Below, piece after piece: positions 1-13,100 of a stretch of DNA of 64,000 bases; the stretch's first letter is position 1; each line of letters begins with the position of its first letter. The notes beneath the pieces were generated by a model. It was given only the letters and a program-made list of their open reading frames with translations. It made no database searches and was not told the origin of the DNA. The stretch comes from Solen grandis (lineage: Eukaryota > Mollusca > Bivalvia > Adapedonta > Solenidae): assembly GCA_021229015.1 (NCBI GenBank), contig CM037777.1:23477567-23541566 (forward strand), given 5' to 3'. Position numbers and translations under genes: made by a program.

Positions 1-558
1 TAAAGTAATGGTGTACATTAAAGTTTGTGCATGACAACAGTAACGAAAACAATGACCCAGTGATCATAATAGCTTGACTTTTTCTTTGAAACAGACAAAC
101 TAAAAATTATACATCCATGTGCAAACGTAGACGCACAAAGGTGGTTTTTAGAGGTCTACAGGTAGTCAAAGTTCAGGTTATTCTTATAGCATCTACCAAG
201 ACACAAAACTCAGTGTATCCCTGCCACAAATGTTGTCAAAAATTACGGAATAAAGGAAACTGCTGAAAGCAAGGTTCACAACCATTTGTTTGTTGAAGGC
301 ATGTACAGCTTTTCAATTAATTAACAGTTATGCATATTCATATTTAAGGTGGTCTAGCATAATGTAAATAACCACAACCCTTCCTGTTTGTCATAAACAG
401 TCATTAGTGTACCATGAAATATATCAACATTTTAAAGATAATATCATTAGATAAACTAAGCAAAAATGTAAAATCTAAGTTTCTACAGATGTGGAGACAA
501 AATGAGACTAATAAACACAATTATGTTTAACATTAATTGATGATTAAAGAAAACATAC
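1..558. other. TMEM260 intron, left edge
   Basis: AT-rich sequence downstream of the third coding exon. I searched both strands for the next expected exon (the conserved His-Pro-Pro-Gly-Tyr-Pro region of the family) and did not find it, so this is probably intron. No repeat or RNA gene was recognised. Confidence 0.5.
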
Positions 559-2194
559 CCCAAGCTCATAGCAGCTACTATAAGTTCACCTGTACAAAGA
601 AAAAAAAATTTAACCAATTAAATCAGCATTCTCCTCTTGGTGCATTAAAACTACTAAACTAGCCATATATCTATAAGTAATTTACCTGAATACTTATTTG
701 CTTTATTTATTAATGCATTGGATAGAATCTGTTTCAGAAAAACAGTGAATCTTTCCACACAAAAATAGGTGTGATATTATACATAAACCTTTGCAATTAA
801 AGGGAAAAAAGATGACCGATTAACATGGATCAATTTTTACATATAAAATGTTTTTGTATTGACAAAAAGCCACATCTTAAAAATATTAGATTTATATTGG
901 TGAATACACTTGATTACAATAAAATTTATCATTTTAATAGTTTAAACATGATCACTTGGCCCAGTGGGTTCTCTTATTACCAAGACATTCGTATACAATT
1001 TCTTTCAAATTTTAACACTTTTGCAGCAGTGAGAGCCATGGTGCCTGCCATGCTTGACAAATAAGAACTGGAGTTATCACCAAGGATGATTCATACCCCT
1101 TCCACAGCATCTTGAATAAATAAAATATCAAACTGTCCCAGGACAGTCTGACCTACTGACTTAAGGAAATAAATGTATTCTAAATACATTATATCCCCTT
1201 TGAGATCCCAACTAAAGAGGAGGGGATATAGGTATATGAGAACATAATGTCTTGGTTCTTACTAGGATTCTCAAAACAGGACAAAGATATGCTAAAAGTT
1301 GGAATCTTCCCATATATTTATATAACATTTCTGTATAAGAGCTTCTCACAAAACAGAGTTCTTTTCCCAAAAGGGAGTCCCTGGACTGATAACTCCTATT
1401 ATTGAGTACCCTCTCTCTAAAGGGATAACACCTACCTGAGTCCCCTCCTGCTAGTGATGGGTACATGGTGTAGACATACATTCCTACTGCTGCCATCCCA
1501 TACAGAATGAAACACAGGACTGGTAGTCTGGTCTCTGCAGCCACACTGAGGAGTCACACATTAACATGGGATTTACACTTATACAATAGTCTACAGCCTA
1601 TTTATTTTTCTTAACCCTTTACCTCATAAAGAATATTCATGTAAAAATTTATGACTAAATGAATATCAATTAACTGAACTTAGAATGGTAGTCTTCTTTG
1701 TTATACAGACTGTGTAGAATCTGAGCTACAATATTGTATGAGCAAACAGAGGAGACCCTGATCAGACAGCTCATCTCTGATCTTGGTCTCTCTATTTGCA
1801 GATAAATATTAAAATAAGACATCAGGATAGTGCAGTGGTAACACAGCGGCTTTTCACAATTGCAACTCAAGTTTGATCCAAGGTGGCCTGATGTCGTATG
1901 TGGAAAGGTATTTACCTGTTTGGACACATGCTTTCTCTCTGTGTGCTTCGGTTTCTTCCTACATAAAAGACTAAGTTAGTATCACCAGCAGTGCCTACAA
2001 GATCTTCATAAGCGATAATGCTCTCAGTCTAATTGTTGTAAAATAAATAATTTTTTAACTTACTGGTACTTATATATTTACCTATGATCTTTACTTGTCG
2101 GTTTACTAACAAGACCTTGGGATGACAGTCCATTTTCTTTATCAGTACTTTTTTCTGGTTTCACTACCAGCTGCCTTACTTTTTTCTTACCCAT
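559..2194 (-). CDS. TMEM260: TMEM260-like protein O-mannosyltransferase, 5' part (runs off left edge)
   Basis: Three coding exons fit with matching phases. The first is 2082-2194, with its ATG at 2194 and an acceptor just upstream near 2209, so a 5' non-coding exon is expected. The second is 1436-1545 and the third is a 31-nt micro-exon, 559-589. The N-terminus is lysine-rich and cytosolic in look (starts MGKKKVRQLVV). It is followed by a hydrophobic segment (PVLCFILYGMAAVGMYVYT) and then YPSLAGGDSG-ELIVAAMSLG. This last stretch matches the conserved PSVPGGDSGELITAA region after the first membrane helix of animal TMEM260. The family is a multi-pass ER membrane GT-C glycosyltransferase that O-mannosylates IPT domains of plexins and MET-type receptors. 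All later exons lie left of base 1. The 3' end of the third exon (phase 2) is the least certain boundary. Family assignment rests on about 80 residues recalled by eye. Confidence 0.68.
1611..1805 (+). repeat. TTAA-type MITE, family B copy
   Basis: Begins TTAACCCTTTACCTCATA and holds the family hallmarks: ATGAATATTCATG-like palindromes, the phrase GCTACAATATTGTATGAGC and a GCAAACAGAGGAG block. Related copies lie near 12310 (split), 13436, 21643, 40379 and in part near 56880. TTAA plus a CCCTTT terminus suggests a non-autonomous piggyBac-like element. The right end is unclear, possibly because the SINE at about 1828 interrupts it. It lies in TMEM260 intron 1. Confidence 0.55.
1828..1990 (+). 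repeat. tRNA-derived SINE, degenerate
   Basis: The head reads like a decayed tRNA: an A-box-like GTGCAGTGGTAACACAGCGG, then a B-box-like GTTTGATCC about 45 bases on. It is followed by a body ending in a GGTTTCTTCCTACATAAAAG stretch, similar to conserved domains of V-type SINEs. No intact tRNA fold is expected, so this is not a functional tRNA gene. Confidence 0.5.
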
Positions 2195-2277
2195 CACTTT
2201 CAGTCTCTCTGTGAAAAAACAGGATTATGCTTCATAACTTTTCAAAGTTTGCTTAAATCAAGAGAAACAAAAAGAGA

Positions 2278-2884
2278 AACAAGAGGTCCAAGACAGCCCT
2301 GTGACGCTCACCTGAGTAAGGTTGCTGTGTTAGGCACGATTACCAAAAATGTGGCATCTAAAGTGTTTGAATTTTTCTAACATTTGACCTAGTGACCTAG
2401 TTTTTGACCCCACATGACCCAATTTCGAACTCATATCATGAAGACAAACATCCTGACCAAGTTTCATGAAGATTGGGCCAAAATTGTGGCCTCTAGTGTG
2501 TTCACAGGATTTTTCTAAGATTTGAGCTGATGACCTACATTTCGACCCCATGTGTCCCAATTTTGAACTCATCCAAGATATCATGTACAAACATCCTGAC
2601 CAAATTTTATGAAGATTGGGCTAAAACTGTGGCTTCAAGTGTTCAAAAGGTTTTTCTAAAATTTTCTAAGATTTGACCTGGTGACTTAGTTTTTGAATTC
2701 CACATGACCCAATTTAGAACTCATCCGAGATATCATGTAGCCAAATATCCTGACCCAGTTTTCCTGAGGACTGGGCTAAGACTGTGGCCTCTAGTGTGTT
2801 CACAAGCAATTTGTTGATGACGGACCATGCACGACAGATGACAGTCACAAAAGCTCATCCTGAGCACAAGTGCTCAGGTGAGCT
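2278..2884 (+). mobile_element. Hairpin-ended non-autonomous element with ~135-150-bp core repeats
   Basis: The 5' end has AACAAGAGG then a block containing GCTCACCTGAG (2306-2316). The 3' end is a hairpin at 2852-2884 whose arms are AGCTCATCCTGAGCAC and GTGCTCAGGTGAGCT (15 pairs, one bulge), followed by AAAAA. Between them are about three diverged copies of a unit containing TTTGACCTAGTGACCTA and CATCCTGACCAA. The ends match the larger element at 27991-29876, but the core repeat is different. The layout resembles non-autonomous Helentron-like elements; no coding capacity is seen. Confidence 0.6.
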
Positions 2885-5800
2885 AAAAAGCTGATACATG
2901 ATCAGTGTAATTTTCTTTACTCCTGTGGATGTTCTCAACTGTCTCAGTGTGTTAGCTTAACAAGCTGGCAGAGAGGGCTATAAATATCAAGTGTTGATTA
3001 TACTAACTTTTACATCCACTAAGCTAACTTATTTTTCTTATATCAACTGAGAAACAACAGGCATAATCAACACATAGGCCTACTGCCAGTAATTTCCTTT
3101 AACTGTTCTTGGGTTGGACCAAGAAAGTCCATCTCTCACCCCTCGCCAGGATCAAACTGCCTACCTTTATATCCAAAGTAAATAAGCACTACAACTGGCA
3201 TAGCTTTCTAAAATCAGATTGCACCAGGAGTATGTTCACTTAAAGCAAAAGCTGTCAAAAAAACCCAGATAAGTTATGGGCAATGCTCTGAGAAGGGCTC
3301 CAGAGTAAAGAAGCCCCAGGAAATATTGTATTTGGTTACCATTTCATATTACATAGCCTGAAGACAATGTATATGCCATATAATAGATTATCACCTTTTG
3401 ACCAATTTTCGTAACATTTGAGCTATTTTCGTAAATACAATCTGCTATTTTCGCTACCAATTTAATATACTGGGGTAACATCTCCTTGTCTTTTGAATAG
3501 CATGTTAGCGGCATGTAAAAATGAACATGATTATTAGAAATTTTTTATTATATTTTTAGAACACTGTGCCTTTAAAATCAGTTCTGGCTATTTTCAAGAG
3601 CGGTCATCATCTTGGATTCATATTCTGGTAGTTAACTTAATCAATTCAAGCATATTATAGGTTCCAAAAAATTCTTTTTATGAAAATTTAATCAAATCTA
3701 TCATTATATACTTCAATATGGTGAATTGTTGGGTTTTACTTTATCTTTGAGGCACCATTTTCCTAAGTTGATGGCTTTTTTTCTCTCAAAAAGTGGCTAT
3801 TTTCCATATCTAGCTATACCGGTGTTTAACCATTGCAGAGACATTAGGACTGATCTTGCTACCTGAACTATATAACAAATGACATAAAACAAACTATCTT
3901 AATTAAACACATTTATATCCACACTTTAAAAAACACCTCAAATTGGAATGTTAATGTATCCTAAAGTATTCAGTTCTCGTCACATCGTTATTCTCAGGCT
4001 ATGAACACTTATGCAATATTTCACCTTGAGTGTGACTTAATTTTACAAGGAAACTATCCACAATTGGCAAAATTGATTGATCCTTGTTTCCAAACTGTTT
4101 TTTTATTGAAAATGTTTGCAAAACAGATAAAACATTCATTTAATAAGGAAGTACCGATTTTATACCATTTTCACTTATGCTTCTTTTTGTCATTTTTTAA
4201 AACACCTGTTCAATCTACCAATAGCACTCAGCAAGCAGACGATGACTGATTTAAGTAAACCAACATCTGTTCTTAAAATAGTATATGTTTGATTGTGAAT
4301 ACACTTCTCAACAATCCATCCTGAAGTCATTTAGAGCCATAGATGTTATCAATCTAACAATAATATTCACACTTGATGATTATAATACAGCATGCCCATC
4401 ATTAATATAGCGTGCTACTTTCGGTTTGGCAATGACAACCAGTACCAAAAATAGCATGCTGCACTGAGCAGCTCATTGATGGGACTAATGTACCCCAAAA
4501 ATTGTAGGGACTCTCTGTATGAAAGCAAGGTCTCTTTAATACTATATTAATACTTTTAATACTTATAAGAGACCCTGATGAAAGGATACAAAGTTAGGAA
4601 AAAATAGTATTGTAACCCATGTTATACATGGAGGGCACCGGGGCCTATAATAAAATGGACACTGTGAGTGTGAAAGAGTTTCTTATTCTCATTTGGATCA
4701 TCTCAAATTTGGCACACCAATCTGTGTTGTAAGGAAGAACACAGAAATTCATTGCAACTTTTTTTTTTTAAAGATTTTGTCTCTATTATGTGCAACATAC
4801 TCATGACAGACTCATTTTGAGTTCACTGTCGAGAACTCAAGATGCCATTCATTTTTTATATTTTTATTGTTTTTGGATTTCAAGATATTTTTTAAAATTT
4901 GATTTCTATTACCATTGACAATTATTATATTTGAAGGGAATTAAAATATTGATCCATATGATGATATATTTAATATAAAATTGAGGGATTGTTTTGTTCA
5001 TTTTTCTTGCAATAACTTCTTATGCGAGGATACTGTGTGCAAGTCAAAGAAATAAATTTGTTCAGTTAAATGGTCAAAAATCAACCTATTGTCTCTAAAA
5101 CTCGCGTTATTAAAAGAAAATGAATAAAATAAATTGATGCAAAAGACAAAAATCTTTATTTCATTCTCATTTACCGTCAGTTCCTTAATTAATTATTAAT
5201 ATGTTCAAGTTTTCACTAATCAGAAACATAAACAATAATATGACGTTAGAGTTATTTCCCTTTAATTTCTCAAAATATTGGTTTATATTCCGGAACGAAA
5301 TTTAGAAACCGGACTCTTATCTTAAAAATATATGTTCATGAATATGTTAAAATATATTTAATGACCTTGTGTAAGATAATAATTGCTGAAAATACAATAA
5401 AATCTAACTGCTGGCAAAAAAACATCAGGAAATCAACATTGTTCTTTTTTTCTGTCAAGTTTACTTTGAAAGGCAAGCTAAACGTATCAAAGAACTTGTC
5501 AGATCTAAACCAGATTCATGGCAAGTGTACTAAGTTCATGATTTGAACTAAAGTCTTTAACCTGTAGACCATTTCACTCTGAAATGAGATGTAAACCTAC
5601 TTGAATCAACAAGCACTCCCCGAACACCTTATTTACATGCTGGTATAAAACTTCACTCATTGCTCTGTGGGAAATAAATATACGCTTGAGACTTTTCGGA
5701 AGTCACTGACTGGTCAATTCAAATGAGCGAATTATATTGGATATTGCCGATCAACTCATGAAATGGTCTATAGAGGCTGGAGGAGTGCAACTTATAAATG

Positions 5801-8800
5801 GAACCAAGGTCTGACCTTCACTCAAGATCATTAGACATACAAGCTACTCTGAGTGTACATCAAATGTAACCGTCATGTAGTATTTCGGCCAAAGATTTTA
5901 CGAGATTACATCATGTCCCTAGCAGCTATATCACAGATGATCAGTAGAAATAAAACAAAAATTCTAATTTATTAAAATTGATTAAGTCTTTGTTTCCTGA
6001 CAAATAAACTCAACAAGTGTAGGTCACATTGCATGGGAAAATACTATTTACTAAATGCCCACTGTGAAATCGTTTAAATATAGAATACAATACCCCCGAA
6101 TCAATTGCTTGCAGTACCACAATACGTTCTGCAACATGGCATGACCATGTCTTGACCAGTTTCGGGTAGCAAATTCATTAGTTCAGCCAGTGAAGTTAGC
6201 GCAGTCATGTGACAGCAGACAAAAATATAATTTCTAAATATTCATTTTTATAACTCTAATTATAGGTCCAATACCGTTTATTACCACTAAATTTTTCATG
6301 AAGGTTACACTGGGTGACCATCTGTAGATGGGTATTGAAAGATGTAATACACACATACAGTTTAAAAATTAAATTCTTAGTCAATGACCACCCAAAAATG
6401 AGCTGCTTTGTGTTTCACCTAAGGTTAAAGTGATATCATTCAATATGGAACATATGACTTTGAAGTTCATGCTGAAATTAAAATCAATAAAGCATAGCAG
6501 AACTATTTCACAAGTTCTTCCAATAATGAACACAGATGCAAGATTAAACTCTCTCTCTCTCTTCCTCTCTTCCAATGAAATGGTAAGAAAAACAACTCTG
6601 ATGAAAATCGTGACTTTATTTTCAGAAAAATAAAAATACAACCAACATTGTCTGTGTACATGTATAAGTTTTTTATACATCTATCAATCACCATGCATAG
6701 CGTTTCACAATGAATATTAATTAACTATGAGATTCCCTCCATATATGACAAAATGCATTTTCCTTATGTATTTATCTGTTAAAAATAGATCTCTGTTACT
6801 TTGAGTACAACTGGGACTAGATTTAAATAGTAAATCATAATAACACAGATGGCTCATTCACTGATATATCTCATTACCTGAGTACCTCAAAAACAAATCA
6901 TGAGGAATAAAAGAAAAGACTATTAAATGTAAATTGACAATGTGCATACATTTTGCTGACTCTGTCTTTACTGATATATGTGATGCAATAATTTCAATTT
7001 GAAATTCTGTTAGTACTAAATGCAATCACAGGTTGCTATATTATACTTTATTTTCACATAATTATAGAGATTATGAAAATATATAACAAATGCTGTGGAG
7101 AAAAGATCTGATGCATTTCATAGCACGACTATCATAATTTATGAGCTTAATATCTATAATGATCTAAAATAACTTCCAAAATACATGATACATGAAGGGC
7201 TTGCTTCATTAATAACAATCACTTAAAACTCAGCTGTTCAATAAGTCATCAAACAATTTGTGTGGTAAAATCAACTTTTCTTGACATCTATGAAATAAGT
7301 GCAAAGTGCAGCAACAAATCAAATTAATAACTCCCATAATTTATACTGTTAATATAAACTATGTAAATCTAAGATGCTCATCAGCACTGATATGTCAAAA
7401 AAAATAACAACAACACATTTTGATTGCAACAAATGAATCAAAAATCTATCTCACAAAATAGTGTTTTTTGAATGAATAACCTACTGCTGATATCCATAAG
7501 TCAAGTTACCACTTCATCTAAATATCTATAGGAGTCATTGAATGTCCCCCTGACTACAACAACCCCCTCCTTACAACAGCCTATTTACCATGTCTCCTGA
7601 AAATGCAGAGGGAGCACTGTACATTATAAATATTGTGAATTCAGTTCAAGATATCAGGCTAGTAGAAAACTATTTATGAAAAAATATTATCAGTATCCTA
7701 CAAAAGAAAAAAATCTGTATTAAATGCAGATTGCATACACAAAACTTTATAAAATATGGCCCCTGACCATTAAATCAATAACACTATGTATATATGAGGT
7801 ATACCAGATCTCAACAGTATGACAAACAAGCACCTGTCACACATATGAACATGTAAATGAAAGAGTTTTAGGGTACAAGAAATTTGGACACTTTCTCTGT
7901 ATATAAATGAAATTATTATCTGACAAGTGTCACTTCTGAAAACATTTTCATGACTAGTTATGTCCTTATTAGAGGAGCTAAATATAATCTGAAGTAGATC
8001 TACAGGTAAGTTACCAAATGTTAACAATTAAATAAAACATAACAATTTCTTAACTTCTTCTCCCTTTTCTCTATTTCCTTTCAATGCTGACTACATAAGT
8101 TTGACTAAGATGACAAAAATCTGATTATGGTCACAAAAATCTAACTACGTTCATGTAAACCTAATTAGGATTTAGAAAGTAAGTAAAGTCTTTACAGTTA
8201 AAGCTACCTGGAACTTAAAAGGCATATGCTTTGAACAATACTTGATAACTATTTTTCTCTGATGAAAGCATTGCAATGTGGTGCAATGTTCACCAGACCG
8301 TTTAGCCATAATATTTTATAAGTGGCACTTAAGATTGTGTGTAAAACATCTACAACATTTCAATGAAATCCCCCAAAACTCCACATACTACCAACACTAG
8401 AATCATGAGTTGAATCATTTGTCTAGTTTAACACTGCCATAACTAACCTAACTGACAAAAGAAATGTTGTGCACATCTACAATCCCTACAAAACTATTGA
8501 AGGAGCTGCATGCACAAGGTTTTGCTTCCAGACAGATTCATGGTCAGATTGATGGATGAACACAACCAGCGCCATTACTCACCGCTTCTTCATTTAATAA
8601 AGAGGAAGTAGGCAACCTGAACCTTTTACATCCTACAAGAAGCAAGTCCTATAACCATTTGATGGGTATTTATGCTCCATAAGCATTCACATGTACTCAA
8701 GGCAGGAATGTAAGAAAAGAAATCACAAACATCCTGATATCAAATTGAAAATGTTGCAGATTTTATGTGTAATGCTTTTACTGTAAGGACACTTAATACT

Positions 8801-9900
8801 TGGCACTAAGAAAAGGCAAAGATGCTTTATATTGTCAACCTCATATCTTAAACAACACTGTTGTGTGTGTGTTTTTGTTGTTGTTTTTTTTCAAAATAAA
8901 TTTTAAAAACATGTTATGAATATTCACTTTTGTAATACATACAATAAATTCTACATCAAAACAGTCTGTTATTTTTTTTAAAAATGCAAAAGCTGAAACA
9001 CTATTGACCACAAACAAAGAATATGACTGACACAAAAACTCAGACCTATGCTTCACTCCAAAACTTATACATGTAACCTGTTTACCAAGATGAAGAAAAT
9101 ACATGTATAATGTGATCAATCACATATCAATCTCCTCATTGAATGGGAATCAAAATCCAGTAACAAATAACTGACTTCTGTGTCATACTCAGAAAGTCAC
9201 AAGCGACATAAGTTTTGAACCAAACAATTTTTTTTAAAGGAAAAATGACCCCCAACCACTGCTATTTAATTTTGCAATGGTATTACCCCCCACCAACAGA
9301 TGCAAAAATGCAATTTTTACTAGTATTTGAACCCACCACCTATAAATACTTAATTGATCATCATTCTGACCCACAGTGAGATTATCCTGGCATAGATTTA
9401 ATCAAAATTGAAATCATGCTCTACGTAAGATTTTCAAGACCTGGAACTATTTAATTTACTGACCTGGAGAATAGATATTAAGCTTATGTGTTATTCAAGA
9501 CATTTATTTTTCTACTCTCTGTCAATAAATATGTGTTACAGATCTACACAATTTAAATTGTGGAAAATCAAGTTGAGATGTTATGTAGTAAAGTCCTTGA
9601 ACTAGCCAAGATTTCTAGAAAATACTGAAGTGCATAAGAACGTCAGCTCAACTGAAACACTGTTCTAGATAACTACATGTATTCATGTGACTTGAATACA
9701 TGCATAGCTTTCAAAGTATTACTTAGGTTTGCGCTTTAAAAAAAACAAGAGCATGCAATTGGACATTGATAAACATCTACCAAAAACAGTAAAAACCTTT
9801 TACAAAATCTGTAAAAATTGAAAGACATTCAACTGTTGATTGTAATCAATGTTTTAACAATTTTTTTTATCACTGCTTGACTTATATAAAATATACCTGA
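2885..9900. other. Intergenic spacer, TMEM260 to FH; no gene recognised
   Basis: Seven kilobases of AT-rich sequence with only short random open frames (under 100 codons, no similarity recognised). It should contain the TMEM260 promoter and a 5' non-coding exon, which I could not place, and the distal 3' UTR of FH if that is long. A short CT-rich run lies at about 6552-6570. A possible polyadenylation signal for FH (TTTATT on this strand) is at 9503-9508. Confidence 0.45.
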
Positions 9901-10129
9901 ATTATCTTTATACCAAAGCTATTTACAGGTGCTCCACAATAGTGCAAAAGCTAATATAACATGATCATGCATTGGTTCCCAAACCTCCTTATTAATTAAA
10001 CTGAGCAAAGGTGCCTTTTTACATATTTTTAATGCAGTCCAGTATAATACAATAAATAGATTTGGACCCAAATTTAGTAATGGAGCAGCACTGTATTCCA
10101 ATGTGAGATTTATAATGATTACTGTAGGT

Positions 10130-13100
10130 CTACTTTGGTCCAAGCATAAGTTCTGGTTTCACCCACTGCATGAACTGCTCCTCAGTAAGGAACCCCAACT
10201 TCAGTGCTGCTTGCTTCAGAGTTGTCCCCTCTTTGTGGGCAGTTTTAGCAATAGTAGTTGCCTTGTCATAACCAATATGAGGGTTCAATGCAGTGACCAA
10301 CATCAATGATTCATTTAGAAGCTTCCCGATGACATCCTCATTCGCTTTTATTCCATCCACACAGTTTTTGGAGAATGATATGCAAGCATCGCCAAGGAGG
10401 CGAACTGACTGCAAGACATTACTGACCATCATTGGGCTTGAAGCAGTTAAGCTCAAAGTGACCGTTGCTGCCTCCAACAGTGACCGCTACATGGTTACCC
10501 ATCACCTGGGCTGCTACCATGGTGATAGCCTCACACTGGGTAGGGTTGACCTTGCCTGCAAGTAATGACAAAAGATACAATTCTACAGTGCTTTAAATAA
10601 TAAAATAGATAACATGGCTACATTTACATTCAATTACTAGAAAAGAAATCAGTGTTTAGGGACACATCAAAATAAGTACAGTTCTTTAAGTTAAATAATT
10701 TAATTATAAGGAATATAGTCTATTTACGATAATTCAAAATGCGATATTTCGTTTTGATGACATATTCGAATAAATGTTGCGGTCCCGTCATGTTTTCCTA
10801 TATATCTCATATAAAATAAATGCAATAATTCGTTTTACAATTACTCGGATAAATGTGGCAATTCAACTTTATTACAGGTCCAACAAGCATTTTTCACACC
10901 TATGTGTACAGAAGCTAATTGATTGGCGGTTATTTCAATTAAGGTGATGCAAACCGTTGACAGGTGTCACTTGATTGTCAAGAGTGTTAACAAACTGAGT
11001 GAATTTTATTTAACTATACATATCAATGTGAGTGTTCAATCCTCACTTTACTTTTGTCATATGCTCTGCGAGAGTAAATATCAGCCAATAACAAGATTTT
11101 TTACAGATGCATTTGTAAGGCTTGGATGTAAAAGATAATTTTCAATTTCCAAGTAATTCAGAGAAAGGCCCAGGTTACAAATAAGGCTTGTAAATAATTG
11201 TTTATTGTTGACAATTTTGTGCTTTTATATGTGATTTATGATTTTTATGCAGAATAAAATAAAACATAACTGTGTTCTGTATTTTATATACATGTATATC
11301 ATAATCCAACTAATTGTATGATGTGTATTTCTTACAAATACACAAATTGTCCACCAGTAGGTAAACATGGTAATTCGTATGACACGATTTTTTGAACATT
11401 TCAGTCAGTCCACAGACCGTTCGAATTATCGTAAATGGACTGTATATTTGTTGCTGCACTAGAATAGCTTTTCACTCAGAAACAGGTGTTAGGCTAATGG
11501 TACAGGAAAGGACTTGAGATCATAATCCTGTTGAAGGCCCACCATCTTTAAAATACCTTAAGTACTTGTCCTTCCATTTGACAGTTAAAAGGACTAAGGT
11601 TATATAAGGTCATTACCCAATTAAACCATTCAGGTGTGTTTGCTGGTTTTTTAGGGTGACAAGACATTCTCTCACCTGGCATGATACTGCTACCTGCTTC
11701 ATTCTCAGGCAGACTCAGCTCACCAAGGCCACAGCGAGGACCTGAGCCAAGGAACCTGATGTCATTAGCAATCTTCATGATACTGGTGGCCACTACATTC
11801 AGTGCACCATGAACCTCGACAAGGGCATCGTGGGCTGCCAGAGATTCAAACTTGTTTGGGGCTGTCACAAATGGCAGGCCTGTATTATAAAGAAATAATG
11901 TGACCATTGGTGGTTGGTAAACATGTGATGAGAAAGGCTTCACAGACAATCCTAGATTAAAAGTCACTCTTGAATAAAACTCAACCAATACACAAAAACA
12001 AAGATTAATTTCCCAGAAATGAAACTGTAACTTATGAAGTTGTCAGATTCAAATGAATAAAATCTTTTCTTTTCTTTTTTTTGTAATTTAATCTCAAGAT
12101 TTAAATGTATTTTACATTTAAGAATTACGCATGATTAAAAATAAAAACTTTCTAAAACTTATATTTTGGACAAAACCAAGGCTTCACAAACAGCAAACTC
12201 ACCTGTGTAATCTGCCAACTCTTTGGCCACACCCTCAGCAAACCCCACCCGTGTGTTAAGGCCGGTGCCTACAGCTGTGCCACCTGTAAATAAGGGCATA
12301 CACATACACACATAACTCTTTATCTCATGAATATTCATGTACAAATTCATGACTTGATGAATATTAATTGACAGAACTTTAAATACAGTCGAACCCCGGT
12401 TACTCCACCACCTCTCATTCAAATACCCGGCGTCATTCGAAATACTTCGTTGGTCCCGATCACTCTCCTTCTTATTTCTATATAAAAAATATCTGGGTTA
12501 TTCGAATTTGTACCATTCGAATACCTGGCCACATCCGAAAAGATTTTTTGGCCCGTGCCAATCAGTTCGTATGATTTTCGCACCCCTTATCCGAAGTCGC
12601 TGACGAGCATTAATTACCGGCGACATTTTGAAAACAAACAATGGAAAGGTGCGAATGTCAATTAATTACCGAAATGAGTGGGAGACGGCCGCTTACAGTT
12701 TGCAAAAGTTGTTAATTGATTGGATGTTTGTCCAGCAGATCAATCATAAAGGTAATGATTAATGATTTAGATACCTGTGCAGTATTTCGGATACACTGGT
12801 AAAAGAAGATTTACACAAGTGTAACAAGCAGACCACGATTACATCATTTTTTAAATGAACATTTCGAGACGACGTTGATATCACGTTTATACATGTAGTT
12901 CTGACCTGATGAATGTTTATGTATGTATTGATGTATGCATTGGTTATGTAACATTTATGCAGAAAAAGATTAATTTTGTCAATAAATATCATTTATCTTT
13001 TGCTGTTTTCAAGACGACGTTGATAGTGGATATATGTAGTCGCTTGTGATTTAGTCAGACCTGAAAAAAATGTACATGTATGTATATTGGTTATTGACGT

